Positions 25,390 to 33,906 of a stretch of DNA of 64,000 bases are shown here, one piece after another. A program made the position numbers and the translations under genes. The notes beneath the pieces were generated by a model. The model was not told where the DNA came from and did no database searches. It worked only from the letters and a program-made list of their open reading frames with translations. How positions within the stretch are numbered: position 1 is the stretch's first letter; every line of letters starts with the position of its first letter. The DNA is from CAIJMU01 sp035530275 (GTDB taxonomy: Bacteria > Spirochaetota > Spirochaetia > Treponematales > Rectinemataceae). The DNA is taken from positions 87,836-151,835 of the forward strand of contig DATKVC010000003.1 of NCBI GenBank assembly GCA_035530275.1, read 5' to 3'.

Positions 25390-26799
25390 ATGCCCCGCGC
25401 CTTGGGAATACGAGTCGAGGGTCTTTCCTTACGATTCCTCCCTTACCCCTTTCGCGAAGTCCTCCGTTTTGGACGTGAGTCCCTCGAAGGCTGCGAGTGC
25501 GCAAGGGCGAGGGTTCTCGTCGAAGGCGCGGACGGAGAACTCGCCGAGGGTTGGGGCGAGGTGCCCCTCGGGGCGACCTGGGCCTGGCCTTCGGGGCTGG
25601 ACGTCGCGGATCGCCTCGACGCGCTTCGCGGTTTTTGCGTCAATCTCGCCGAAGCCTGGTCATCCTTCGACCTCGCGGGCCATGCCCTCGTCATAGGCCA
25701 TGCCTTTCTTCGTGACGTGCTCCCGGCCCGTTGGGCCGCCCTCAACGCGGAGCGTCGCAGATTGGGCGCCGAGGAGATGCCCTGGCTCGCTGCCCTTTTG
25801 TGCGCGGCGCCCTTCGATCTCGCCATTCATGACGCCTATGGCAAGGCGATGGGACGACCGAGCTTTTCGACCTACGGCCCTCCCTACCTCGACCATGACC
25901 TCGCCTGGTTCTATGGCGAAGCGCCATCCTCGTCATTTGCCGGTCGCTACCCGCGAGACTTTCTCGTCGCGCCTCCCGACGAACTCGAAGTGTGGCACCT
26001 GGTAGGTGGCGCCGACGATCTCGACAGTCCCGAAAGCCCGGACCCTTCATCCTTTCCCGCGAACTCCTATCCGACGACGCTTCGCGGCTGGATCCGACGG
26101 GACGGAATTTCCGCCCTCAAGGTGAAGCTCCGCGGATTGGATTCCGCTCGGGACGCCGAGCGCCTCGCCGCCGTCGGGCGCATGTGCCTCGAGGAGGGGG
26201 TGCGCAGGATCGGCATCGATTTCAACGGCACCGTCGGCGATCCGCTCTACGTGCTCGAGCTTCTCGAAAAAGTGAGGAAGGATGAGCCCGAATGCGCGAG
26301 GCGCCTCGTCTACGTCGAGCAACCCTTTTCGGCCTCCGGCGCCCTGGGATTGGATGTGCGCGCCCTCGGCTCCCGCCTTCCCCTCCTCATGGACGAAAGC
26401 GCCGTCGGCTGGGAGAGCGTGGCTCGGGGACAGACCCTCGGCTGGACGGGGGTCGCCCTCAAGACCTGCAAGACCCTGACGGGAGCCCTCCTCAGTCTCT
26501 GCCGGGCCAGGGAAGCGGGTATGGCCATCATGGTACAGGACCTGACGAATCCCATGCTCGCCCTCGTGCCCCACGCCCTTCTCGGGGCTCATGCTCCGAG
26601 TCTCGGCGGCATAGAGGCCAACGCGGCGCAATATTGCCCCGAGGCCTCGCTGCCTGAAGCCGGAGTTCACCCTGGACTCTTTGGCAGGCGCTCGGGAAGG
26701 CTGTCGGTGGCGAGCATTCGCGGCGACGGACTCGGTTACGGCGAGGCTATCCGCGCCCGGGCCTTGCCCAAGCCTGTCTTCGAGGAAGGAGCGGCGTGA
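25390..26799 (+). CDS. Enolase-superfamily (mandelate racemase/muconate-lactonising type) enzyme
   Basis: 469 aa. The barrel carries the superfamily residues: Lys-x-Lys in LKVKLRG (about 243-245), three metal ligands in IDFNG (Asp about 276), VEQPF (Glu about 306) and MDESA (Asp about 334), and a further Lys in LKTCKTLTG (about 357). Members abstract a proton next to a carboxylate, giving dehydration, racemisation or cycloisomerisation of sugar acids and similar compounds. The length exceeds the usual 350-400, with extra sequence in the N-terminal capping domain. It heads the operon, so it may act on the imported acid first. Exact substrate unknown. Confidence 0.82.
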   Translation: MPRALGIRVEGLSLRFLPYPFREVLRFGRESLEGCECARARVLVEGADGELAEGWGEVPLGATWAWPSGLDVADRLDALRGFCVNLAEAWSSFDLAGHALVIGHAFLRDVLPARWAALNAERRRLGAEEMPWLAALLCAAPFDLAIHDAYGKAMGRPSFSTYGPPYLDHDLAWFYGEAPSSSFAGRYPRDFLVAPPDELEVWHLVGGADDLDSPESPDPSSFPANSYPTTLRGWIRRDGISALKVKLRGLDSARDAERLAAVGRMCLEEGVRRIGIDFNGTVGDPLYVLELLEKVRKDEPECARRLVYVEQPFSASGALGLDVRALGSRLPLLMDESAVGWESVARGQTLGWTGVALKTCKTLTGALLSLCRAREAGMAIMVQDLTNPMLALVPHALLGAHAPSLGGIEANAAQYCPEASLPEAGVHPGLFGRRSGRLSVASIRGDGLGYGEAIRARALPKPVFEEGAA

Positions 26800-27956
26800 G
26801 CCGGGCCGAGCTCGTGGCTGCCGCCCTCGACAGGAAGGCGCGCGGGACCTTTCCCCTCGATTTCTGCGGAAGCAGCGTGACGGGGATCGCCGATCGCGCC
26901 CTCGAGAAACTCCTCGCCGCCCTCGGCCTGCCGGGCGATCGCCGGCCCGTCGACAGCGTGCAGGGAATCTCCGCCCCGGCCCCGGCAATTATCTTCGCCC
27001 TCGGTTCCTCCACCTTGCGCATCGGCCGGGACCGCATCCTTCCTGGGACGCCAAGTCCGGAAGGCGTCTCTACGGCTCGCGACCGCTTCGGCGTGCACTG
27101 GAGGAGGGGCGTCGGGGAGCTCTATTTCAGCCAGGTCGGCGCCCCCCTCGGCGAGGGTCGGCTCCGTGACGCCCTCGATGCCTATGTCTTCCCCGAGCCG
27201 GAGGCAGCCGGCATCGATGAGAGCATCGCCGAGGGAAGGGCGGCGGCCGAAGGCTTCGGTCTCTTTCCGGTTCTGGACAGGGATTGCGCGGGGATTTACG
27301 AAATGGCCGCGAGGCTGCGAGGGGTGGAGAGGCTCTACTACGATCTCCTTGACGATCCGGAGGGGGTCGACGCGCTCGCGGAGCGAATCCTCGACTACAA
27401 ACTCCGGTACTGGTCGCTGGTCCTCGAAGCCTGGGGCAAAGCCCCGGCCGCGATCGCCGAGGCCGACGACTACGGGTCCGAGCAATCCCTCCTTTTCGCT
27501 CCGGACCTTATCCGGGGATTATTCATCTCCCGCTACCGCAGGCTTCTCGGGACAATCAAGAGGAAATGCCCGGCTGCCCGCGTCGTCTTCCATTCTTGCG
27601 GGGCCGTTCGGGAAATCCTGCCCGCCCTGATCGAGGCCGGGATCGATGCCCTCAATCCCGTACAATTCACGGCTGCGGGCATGGGTCTCGAGGGACTGGT
27701 TCGCGACTTCGGCGATCGCATCGCCTTTTGGGGCGGGGCGGTCGACACGAAGGTCGTCCTGACCACGGGCTCGCCGGAGGACCTGCGGAAGGAGCTGTCG
27801 CATAACGCGGCCATCCTCGGCTCGCGGGGCGGCTTCGTCTGTTCGACGGTCCACAACATACAGGCCGATGTGCCAGTCGAAAATATCCTCGCCTATCTCG
27901 AGGCGGCGCGCGGGCTCGGCCTGGCAGAGGCGCGGGGCGCAGGCAGGGCCGCGTGA
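26796..27956 (+). CDS. Uroporphyrinogen-decarboxylase-like (MtaA/MtbA-type zinc methyltransferase fold) protein
   Basis: 386 aa. GTG start within GTGA, overlapping the previous gene by 4 bp, with AGGAAGGAG upstream. The fold is that of UroD and of corrinoid methyltransferases (MtaA/MtbA). It keeps the zinc-ligand pattern of the methyltransferases: His266-x-Cys268 in FHSCG and Cys349 in GGFVC, 81 residues apart. The N-terminal motifs of true heme-pathway UroD are not seen and no heme or corrinoid gene is near. Proteins of this type occur in sugar clusters of anaerobes without assigned function; thiol- or methyl-group chemistry on a sugar derivative is one idea. Confidence 0.8.
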   Translation: MSRAELVAAALDRKARGTFPLDFCGSSVTGIADRALEKLLAALGLPGDRRPVDSVQGISAPAPAIIFALGSSTLRIGRDRILPGTPSPEGVSTARDRFGVHWRRGVGELYFSQVGAPLGEGRLRDALDAYVFPEPEAAGIDESIAEGRAAAEGFGLFPVLDRDCAGIYEMAARLRGVERLYYDLLDDPEGVDALAERILDYKLRYWSLVLEAWGKAPAAIAEADDYGSEQSLLFAPDLIRGLFISRYRRLLGTIKRKCPAARVVFHSCGAVREILPALIEAGIDALNPVQFTAAGMGLEGLVRDFGDRIAFWGGAVDTKVVLTTGSPEDLRKELSHNAAILGSRGGFVCSTVHNIQADVPVENILAYLEAARGLGLAEARGAGRAA

Positions 27957-28819
27957 GGTACGCCGTCTGCAACGAGCTATTCGGCCGGAGATCGTTGGCC
28001 GAGTCGGCGGCCATCGCGCGGCAGGCCGGCTATGGCGGTCTCGAGATCGCACCTTACACGGTCTTCGGGGATTTTTCCTCCATCTCCATCAGGGCAGGAA
28101 TCGCGGCCATCCGCAGCGCCTTGAAGGCCGAAGGTCTCGCCTTCGCCGCCTTTCATTGGCTCCTTCGCGGACCCGAGGGCCTCCACGCCACGAGCCCGGA
28201 CCTGACGACGCGTCGACGGACCTGGGATCATCTGGCCCGCCTCGTCGAGGCGGCCGCCGAGCTGGGAGGAGGGCCCCTCGTTCTCGGTTCCCCGAAGCAG
28301 AGATCCACGACGGGAGGCGCATCGCGCGAGTTGGCCCGGCTCAATCTCGTCGAAGGATTGTCGCGCCTCGCCCCCCACTGCGCCGCGGCGGGATCGCCCA
28401 TCCTCATCGAGGCGCTTGCCTCGGAGCAGAGCGACATCGTGAACACCCTCGCCGAGGCCCGCGCCATCGTCGAGGAGATCGCTTCGCCCGGCGTGGGGAC
28501 GATGTTCGACTTCCACAACACGGGCGATGAGCGGGAGCCTTGGGAGGCTCTCATTCGCGGCCTCGGCCCCCATGTCGGCCACATCCACGCCAACGAGCCG
28601 GACGGCAGCGCTCCGCGCCGCGACGGCGCCGACCTCGGGCCGGCCTTTGCCGCCATGCGCGACATCGATTATCGGGGATGGATTTCGGTGGAGATCTTCA
28701 CGGAGCCCGAGGACCCGGCCTCGACGCTTCGCGAATCGATGGAACGCTTCCGGGAATTAGATCGCGCATCCGCCTCCGGAGGGGAGGCTTTATCTCGAGT
28801 GGGAAGGAGACTGTCATGA
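27953..28819 (+). CDS. Sugar phosphate isomerase/epimerase-like TIM-barrel protein (first of three)
   Basis: 288 aa, GTG start in a 4-bp GTGA overlap. Xylose-isomerase-like TIM barrel (AP-endonuclease-2 superfamily): YGGLEIAPYTVFGDF near the N-terminus, ILIEAL (metal-binding Glu), TMFDFHNTGD (Asp/His), HVGHIHANEP (His) and ISVEIFTEP (Glu) give the usual metal site. Family reactions include ketose epimerisation, inosose isomerisation and beta-elimination of 3-keto sugars. The cluster has two further members of this superfamily with low mutual similarity, so each probably handles a different step. Confidence 0.83.
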   Translation: MRYAVCNELFGRRSLAESAAIARQAGYGGLEIAPYTVFGDFSSISIRAGIAAIRSALKAEGLAFAAFHWLLRGPEGLHATSPDLTTRRRTWDHLARLVEAAAELGGGPLVLGSPKQRSTTGGASRELARLNLVEGLSRLAPHCAAAGSPILIEALASEQSDIVNTLAEARAIVEEIASPGVGTMFDFHNTGDEREPWEALIRGLGPHVGHIHANEPDGSAPRRDGADLGPAFAAMRDIDYRGWISVEIFTEPEDPASTLRESMERFRELDRASASGGEALSRVGRRLS

Positions 28820-29817
28820 AAAGGATACTCGGTAAGGCACTGTTCTTCGTCCTTGTCGCCGCTCTCGCGAGTACACCGGCATTGGCGCAGAAATGGAAGG
28901 CGACGAAGACCATCACGCTGATCATTCCCTGGGGGGCGGGCGGCGCCTCCGACCTCACCGCGCGCGTAGTCGCCGGGGAGATGGAGCGGCCCCTCGGCGC
29001 GAAGATCGCCGTCATCAACCAGCCGGGCGCCTCGGGCTCGACGGGCACGCAATACGCCTTCGACATGCCCCACGACGGCTACACCTGGACGGGCAACGCC
29101 GACGCGAGCGTCGCGACCTATCAGGTCGACGCCCTCACCCCGAAGATCTCGCACACTCAGTGGCAGGCCTATCTCGCGATGAAGAATCCCGCCATCATCT
29201 GCGTCAATCCCAAATCGCCCATCAGGAGCTGGGACGACCTCGTGAATGCCTTCAAGACCCGCGATGTCTCGGTCGCGAGCGCCGGCGTCGGGGCGGGCGG
29301 CCACATCGCCGCCGAGACGGTGAAGAAGGCCCTAGGCATCAACTATAAACACGTTCCCTATGCGGGAGGGAATCCCGCCGTCATAGCGACGGTGTCCGGC
29401 GAGTGCGAGGTGATCATGCAGCTATCCATGGAGGAGGCCGACATGATACGCGCGAAAAAACTCATTCCCATCGCCGTGATGAGCCCGAACCCCCTCGTGA
29501 TCGACGGCTACGGCACGATCCCCTCGGCCAATCAGTTCGTCCCCTCGATGCCGAGCGTCGCCTTCAATTTCGGTCTCTTCATCCCGAGGGACATACCCGC
29601 GGACGCCAAAGCGGCCATCGCCGCCGCCTTCGACACCGCGGCAAGGAGCAAGGCCGTCTTGGATCTCGCGAAGGCAAAGGCCTGCGAGGCCGTGGACATC
29701 CAGGGCACCGAAGCCGACACCGTGATGAACGACGCCGCCTCGGTCTTCGGCTGGCTCAAATACGATGCGGGCGTCTCGCCGGTGAATCCCCAGAGCCTCG
29801 GTATCCCGAGACTTTGA
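28816..29817 (+). CDS. tctC: TctC/Bug-family periplasmic substrate-binding protein of TTT transporter
   Basis: 333 aa; ATG overlaps the previous stop (ATGA) and follows GAAGGAG. A clear Sec signal peptide ends at PALA (cleavage about 24/25). The mature protein begins with KTITLIIPWGAGGASDLTAR, the TctC/Bug hallmark, and continues with VINQPGASGSTGT and YVPYAGG-type loops (HVPYAGGNPAV). These proteins bind carboxylates such as citrate, aldonates and aromatic acids in the periplasm. The presence of this system, not an ABC or PTS importer, implies that the cluster's substrate carries a carboxylate. Confidence 0.92.
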   Translation: MKRILGKALFFVLVAALASTPALAQKWKATKTITLIIPWGAGGASDLTARVVAGEMERPLGAKIAVINQPGASGSTGTQYAFDMPHDGYTWTGNADASVATYQVDALTPKISHTQWQAYLAMKNPAIICVNPKSPIRSWDDLVNAFKTRDVSVASAGVGAGGHIAAETVKKALGINYKHVPYAGGNPAVIATVSGECEVIMQLSMEEADMIRAKKLIPIAVMSPNPLVIDGYGTIPSANQFVPSMPSVAFNFGLFIPRDIPADAKAAIAAAFDTAARSKAVLDLAKAKACEAVDIQGTEADTVMNDAASVFGWLKYDAGVSPVNPQSLGIPRL

Positions 29818-29822
29818 CGATC

Positions 29823-29848
29823 GGGGGCGGCCATCGACGGCCGCCCTC
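29823..29848 (+). promoter_or_regulatory. Intercistronic hairpin after tctC
   Basis: GGGCGGCC (29825-29832) pairs with GGCCGCCC (29839-29846) around a 6-nt loop; further pairs extend the stem by two. No T-run follows. Such a hairpin between binding-protein and membrane-subunit genes commonly protects the upstream message and sets unequal expression. That role is inferred. Confidence 0.6.
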
Positions 29849-29896
29849 TCCAATCCTCCGCCGAGCCGGTTTATCCCAACTGGAAGGATATTCGCC

Positions 29897-30370
29897 ATGA
29901 CCGATTCGCAGATGCGCAAGGCCGACTTCCTGTCGGCGATAGTCCTGATGGCATTGGGCGCGGTTTTCGTCGCTGTCGCGCTGGGGATGCCTCCCTACAA
30001 GCAAGGCTGGTACGCGGCGCCGGGTTTTACACCCCTCGTCTTCGGCTCCATCCTCGGTTTCATGGGCCTCATCCTCTTCGCGCGGACCTTGATAAAGGGA
30101 GGCTGGGCCTTCCGCCTGAACGCCGATCATTGGCGGCGCGTCCGCGATTCGAAGGCCGTGCGTCGGGTCTCGGTGATGTGCGCCTTCATCTTCGCTTTTC
30201 TCTTTCTCTTCGACAAAGTGCCCTTTCTCTTGTTGTCGTCCGCCTTTCTCTTCGGGACGATCTGGTATTTCAAGGGCGCGAAACTCTGGGTCAACGCAGT
30301 CGTCTCCGTCGTCGCGACGACCATCGTCTGGTACATCTTCGGCGTGATCTTCATGATCCCGCTGCCCTGA
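29897..30370 (+). CDS. tctB: TctB-like small membrane subunit of TTT transporter
   Basis: 157 aa with four hydrophobic segments (about residues 9-30, 45-64, 90-125 as two close helices, and 133-155), the usual length and layout of TctB. The loop YAAPGFTPLVFGSILGFMG is typical of the family. It sits between tctC and tctA as in most TTT operons, separated from tctC by a 79-bp gap holding a hairpin and from tctA by 13 bp. Confidence 0.88.
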   Translation: MTDSQMRKADFLSAIVLMALGAVFVAVALGMPPYKQGWYAAPGFTPLVFGSILGFMGLILFARTLIKGGWAFRLNADHWRRVRDSKAVRRVSVMCAFIFAFLFLFDKVPFLLLSSAFLFGTIWYFKGAKLWVNAVVSVVATTIVWYIFGVIFMIPLP

Positions 30371-30383
30371 GGAAGGTTCGGCC

Positions 30384-31904
30384 ATGGGCGTCATACAGCT
30401 GTTCAGCGAGATCGGGAAGCAGGCCATTCCCCTCGACCTTCTCATCATGTTCGCGGCCACCTTCCTCGGCATCGTCATCGGGATGCTGCCGGGCCTGACT
30501 GCGACGATGGGCATCGCCCTTCTTACGACCCTCACCTTCAAATGGGACGCGGGCTCGGCGATCATGACCCTGATCGGGATCTACATCGGGGCGATCTACG
30601 GCGGCTCGAGGACGGCCATCCTCCTCAACATCCCGGGAACCCCGGCCAACGCGGCCACCTGTCTCGACGGCTACCCTCTCGCGCGAAGCGGCAAGGGTGC
30701 CGAGGCCATCGGGCTGGCGACGACAGCCTCCTTTCTCGGCTCGGTCGTGGGGCTCATCGCGCTCTCCTTCTTCACGCCGGTACTCGGCAACATGGCCCTC
30801 GAATTCAAATCCTACGAGATCTTCTGGCTCGCCGTTTTCGGCGTTGCGATCTGCGGCAACCTGACGGCCTCGAAGGACCATCTCAAGGGCTGGGTCTCCG
30901 GGATATTCGGCATATTGCTGTCCTTCGTCGGCATGGACAAGATCCAGGGCTTCACGCGCTACACCTTCGGCATCCAGAACCTGAACGCGGGCTTCGACAT
31001 CATCCCGGTCCTCGTCGGCACCTACGGCCTCGTCGAGATCATCCACAACCTCTCGATGCAGGACAACAAGGAAGTCGTGACGCAGCTCGGGCGCGTGATC
31101 CCGAGGCTCCGCGACCTTGCCGCCAACTGGTGGAACATCATCCGCTCGGGCCTGACGGGGGTCGTGGTCGGCATCATCCCCGGGGTCGGCGAGAACATCG
31201 CCTCCTACGTGGCCTACGATTTCGCGAAGAGGGCGAGCAAGACGCCGGAGCGCTTCGGCCACGGGGCAAAGGAGGGGTTGATCGCCTCGGAGACGGCCAA
31301 CAACGCCTGCGTCGGCGGTGCCCTCGTGCCCGTCCTTTCTCTCGCCATCCCGGGGAGTCCCCCGGCGGCCGTCCTCCTCGCCGCGCTTTGGATCCACGGG
31401 CTCAGGCCTGGCCCCCTTCTCATGATGGAAAATCCCAATTACATCTATCAGTTCTCGGCCATGTTCTTCTGGGGAACCCTCGCGATGCTCATCCTCGGAT
31501 TGACCATAGTCAAGCCGATGCTCCACATCCTCAAGTTGAAGAACGGCCTCCTCATGCCGTTGGTCTTCCTGTTCTGCACGATCGGGACTTTCTCGATCAA
31601 CGGCAGGCCCTTCGACCTCATGGTCATGGTCTTCTTCGGTCTCCTCGCCTTCCCGATGCGCAAGCTCGGTTTCCCCGACGCGCCCTTCGTCCTCGGCATC
31701 ATCCTTGGCCCGATGATCGACGAGAACATGCGGCGCGGTCTCATCCTGAGCGACGGGAACTTCGGCGCCTTTTTCCACAGCCCCATTTCGCTGGTCCTCG
31801 TCGTCTTCGTGGCCTTCACCCTCTTCGGGCGCTCGGCGCCTGTTATGTGGGTGAGGGGAGGGGCCAAGCGGGGCGTAGCCGCCCTCCTCGGGAGGAAAGT
31901 CTGA
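30384..31904 (+). CDS. tctA: TctA-like large membrane subunit of TTT transporter
   Basis: 506 aa with about 11-12 membrane helices. Family signatures: GMLPGLTATMGIALL (about 35), IYIGAIYGGSRTAILLNIPGTP (about 68, two conserved motifs split around GSR) and IIPGVGENIASYVAYDFAKR (about 262), with LAIPGSPPAAVLLAAL further on. It forms the cation-coupled translocation channel for the acid delivered by TctC. The stop overlaps the next start by 1 bp. Confidence 0.93.
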   Translation: MGVIQLFSEIGKQAIPLDLLIMFAATFLGIVIGMLPGLTATMGIALLTTLTFKWDAGSAIMTLIGIYIGAIYGGSRTAILLNIPGTPANAATCLDGYPLARSGKGAEAIGLATTASFLGSVVGLIALSFFTPVLGNMALEFKSYEIFWLAVFGVAICGNLTASKDHLKGWVSGIFGILLSFVGMDKIQGFTRYTFGIQNLNAGFDIIPVLVGTYGLVEIIHNLSMQDNKEVVTQLGRVIPRLRDLAANWWNIIRSGLTGVVVGIIPGVGENIASYVAYDFAKRASKTPERFGHGAKEGLIASETANNACVGGALVPVLSLAIPGSPPAAVLLAALWIHGLRPGPLLMMENPNYIYQFSAMFFWGTLAMLILGLTIVKPMLHILKLKNGLLMPLVFLFCTIGTFSINGRPFDLMVMVFFGLLAFPMRKLGFPDAPFVLGIILGPMIDENMRRGLILSDGNFGAFFHSPISLVLVVFVAFTLFGRSAPVMWVRGGAKRGVAALLGRKV

Positions 31905-32839
31905 TGGGTGCCGCCCTGGGGCGCCTCGGACTTTTTTCCGTGAGCTACGCCGGCCTTTGGGGCCAGGCCGCTCTCGACGCGTCGGCCTTCGTGAGGAAGG
32001 CCGCGGCCCTGGGATTCGACTCGGTACTAATTATGGCTAAAAGGCCCCATCTTTCGCCGGTCGACGCCGACGAGGCGAAGCTCGGAGCCATCGAGGAAGC
32101 CTTGCGCGAAACAGGGATGGCTTGCATCGGGCTCGCCGCCTACGACGACATCCTCCTACCCGCTCCTGCCGAGGTTCCGGCCCTCGAGATGCAGCTTCTC
32201 TATCTAGAGGCCTGCGCCCGGATCGCCGCCCGGCTTTTCGAGGCGGCTCCCATTCCCGGAGCCGCTCCCCTGCTTCGGGTCTTCACCGGCTATTCGCGTC
32301 CGGAGATCGCCCCGGCCGCGGCTTGGGCTCGCACCGTGGCCTTTCTGCGGGAGGCTGCGGCCCTCGCCGCTCGGCATGGCGTCACCGTAGCGGTCCAGAA
32401 CCACCACGACCTCGCCGTCGGTAGCGAGGCCCTCCTCAGGCTGATCGAGGAGGTCGGGTCGCCCAATCTGCGCGTCGGCTTTGACGCCTGGTCGCCCTTT
32501 TTGCGAGGGGAGGACCTGGCGGAATCGGCCCTCGCCATCGGGGACAAGGCCGCTATCTCGATAGCCGCCGACTATGCCAAACGTCCGCGCTGGGCCTATG
32601 CCCCCGAACTGGTGAATTATCGCCGCGAGCTTCCGGACCTCGTGGAGGCGGTGGAGATGGGGAAGGGTGAGATCGATTATCCCTCCTTCTTCGCGGCGCT
32701 GGATAAGGGAGGCTTCCGCGGCCCCGTGGTGTACGAAATGTGCTCGCCCATCGCGGGTGGGCCGTCGGAGGAGAATCTCGACGCGAAGGCAAGGGCCTTC
32801 CTCGACTACATGAGGGGCCAACAAGGCGGAAGGAAATAA
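31904..32839 (+). CDS. Sugar phosphate isomerase/epimerase-like TIM-barrel protein (second of three)
   Basis: 311 aa, ATG in a 1-bp TGATG overlap with tctA. Xylose-isomerase-like barrel: LGFDSVLIMAKRPH near the N-terminus, VTVAVQNHHDLAV (His/Asp site, about 165), LRVGFDAWSPFL (metal-binding Asp), ISIAADYAK and GPVVYEMCSP (Glu, about 284). Closest in style to inosose-isomerase/dehydratase-like members. It is followed after 2 bp by the oxidoreductase, a pairing seen in pathways that oxidise a sugar hydroxyl and then epimerise or eliminate. Confidence 0.82.
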   Translation: MGAALGRLGLFSVSYAGLWGQAALDASAFVRKAAALGFDSVLIMAKRPHLSPVDADEAKLGAIEEALRETGMACIGLAAYDDILLPAPAEVPALEMQLLYLEACARIAARLFEAAPIPGAAPLLRVFTGYSRPEIAPAAAWARTVAFLREAAALAARHGVTVAVQNHHDLAVGSEALLRLIEEVGSPNLRVGFDAWSPFLRGEDLAESALAIGDKAAISIAADYAKRPRWAYAPELVNYRRELPDLVEAVEMGKGEIDYPSFFAALDKGGFRGPVVYEMCSPIAGGPSEENLDAKARAFLDYMRGQQGGRK

Positions 32840-32841
32840 GT

Positions 32842-33882
32842 ATGAACTTCGGCATCGTCGGAACGGGCATGATCGCGGACTTCCACGCGCGCGCCCTCGC
32901 CGAAATCCCCGAGGCCAGGCTCGTCGCCTGCTTCGACGCGAAGGCGGAAAGGGCGGAGACCTTCGGCGCGCGGCAGGGCTGCGCTGCATACGGCGACCTG
33001 CAAGGCTTTCTAGAGCATCCGGGCCTCGAGGTCGTGACGATCTGCACGCCCTCCGGCGCCCACCTCGAACCGGCCCTCGCCGCCGCGCGTGCGGGCAAGC
33101 ACCTCCTCGTCGAGAAGCCCCTCGAGATCAGCCTCCCTCGTTGCGACGCGATGATCGAGGCCTGCGAAAAGGCCGGCGTCCTCCTCTCCGGGATTTTTCC
33201 CTCGCGCTTTCACGAGGCTCCCCGCGCCTTGAAGGCCGCGGCGGAGGCGGGCCGATTCGGTCGAGTGACGATGGGCAACGCCTACGTGAAATGGTGGCGG
33301 GAACAGGGCTACTACGATGGGGGAGGCTGGAAGGGCACGCGGGCCCTCGACGGCGGAGGGGCGCTGATGAACCAGTCCATCCACGCGATCGACCTGCTTC
33401 AGTGGATCATGGGGCCAATCGAGGAAGTATGCGCCTTTTCCGCGACCCTCGGCCACGAGCGAGTCGAGGTGGAGGATTGCGCCGCGGCCGCCATCCGCTT
33501 CGCCAGCGGGGCCCTTGGCGCGATACAGGGAACGACGGCCGCCTGGCCCGGCTTCATGAAGCGGCTCGAGGTCTCGGGCAGCGAGGGCAGCGCGGTGATG
33601 GAGGAGGAGGATCTGGTCTTTTGGCGATTCAGGCAGGAGTCGCCGGAGGACGAGGGTTTGCGACGACGTCTGGCGGGAGCTTCCGCCACGGGCGGAGGCG
33701 CGGCCGATCCCGCGGCCATAGGCTTTCACGGCCACCGTCTTCAGTTCGAGGACATGATCGGGGCGATACGCGATAGGCGGCGCCCCTTCGTCGACGGCGC
33801 CGAAGCGAGGAAGGCGGTCGCGATCATAGACGCGATCTACCGGAGCGCAGCCTCCGGTCTTCCCGCCCGCCCCTCGAATTGA
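32842..33882 (+). CDS. Gfo/Idh/MocA-family NAD(P)-dependent oxidoreductase
   Basis: 346 aa; ATG at 32842 with GGAAGGAAA upstream. The Rossmann motif GIVGTGMIADFHARAL opens the protein, then TPSGAHLE and LVEKPLEI (about 91, the conserved Lys of the EKP motif). The C-terminal domain has GGGALMNQSIHAIDLLQW, whose His/Asp helix supplies the catalytic His (about 181). Such enzymes oxidise or reduce a ring hydroxyl of sugars, sugar acids or inositols. Longer upstream frames overlap the preceding gene and are not used. Confidence 0.9.
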   Translation: MNFGIVGTGMIADFHARALAEIPEARLVACFDAKAERAETFGARQGCAAYGDLQGFLEHPGLEVVTICTPSGAHLEPALAAARAGKHLLVEKPLEISLPRCDAMIEACEKAGVLLSGIFPSRFHEAPRALKAAAEAGRFGRVTMGNAYVKWWREQGYYDGGGWKGTRALDGGGALMNQSIHAIDLLQWIMGPIEEVCAFSATLGHERVEVEDCAAAAIRFASGALGAIQGTTAAWPGFMKRLEVSGSEGSAVMEEEDLVFWRFRQESPEDEGLRRRLAGASATGGGAADPAAIGFHGHRLQFEDMIGAIRDRRRPFVDGAEARKAVAIIDAIYRSAASGLPARPSN

Positions 33883-33906
33883 GGAGGCGGCGATCATGGA
33901 GGTTCC

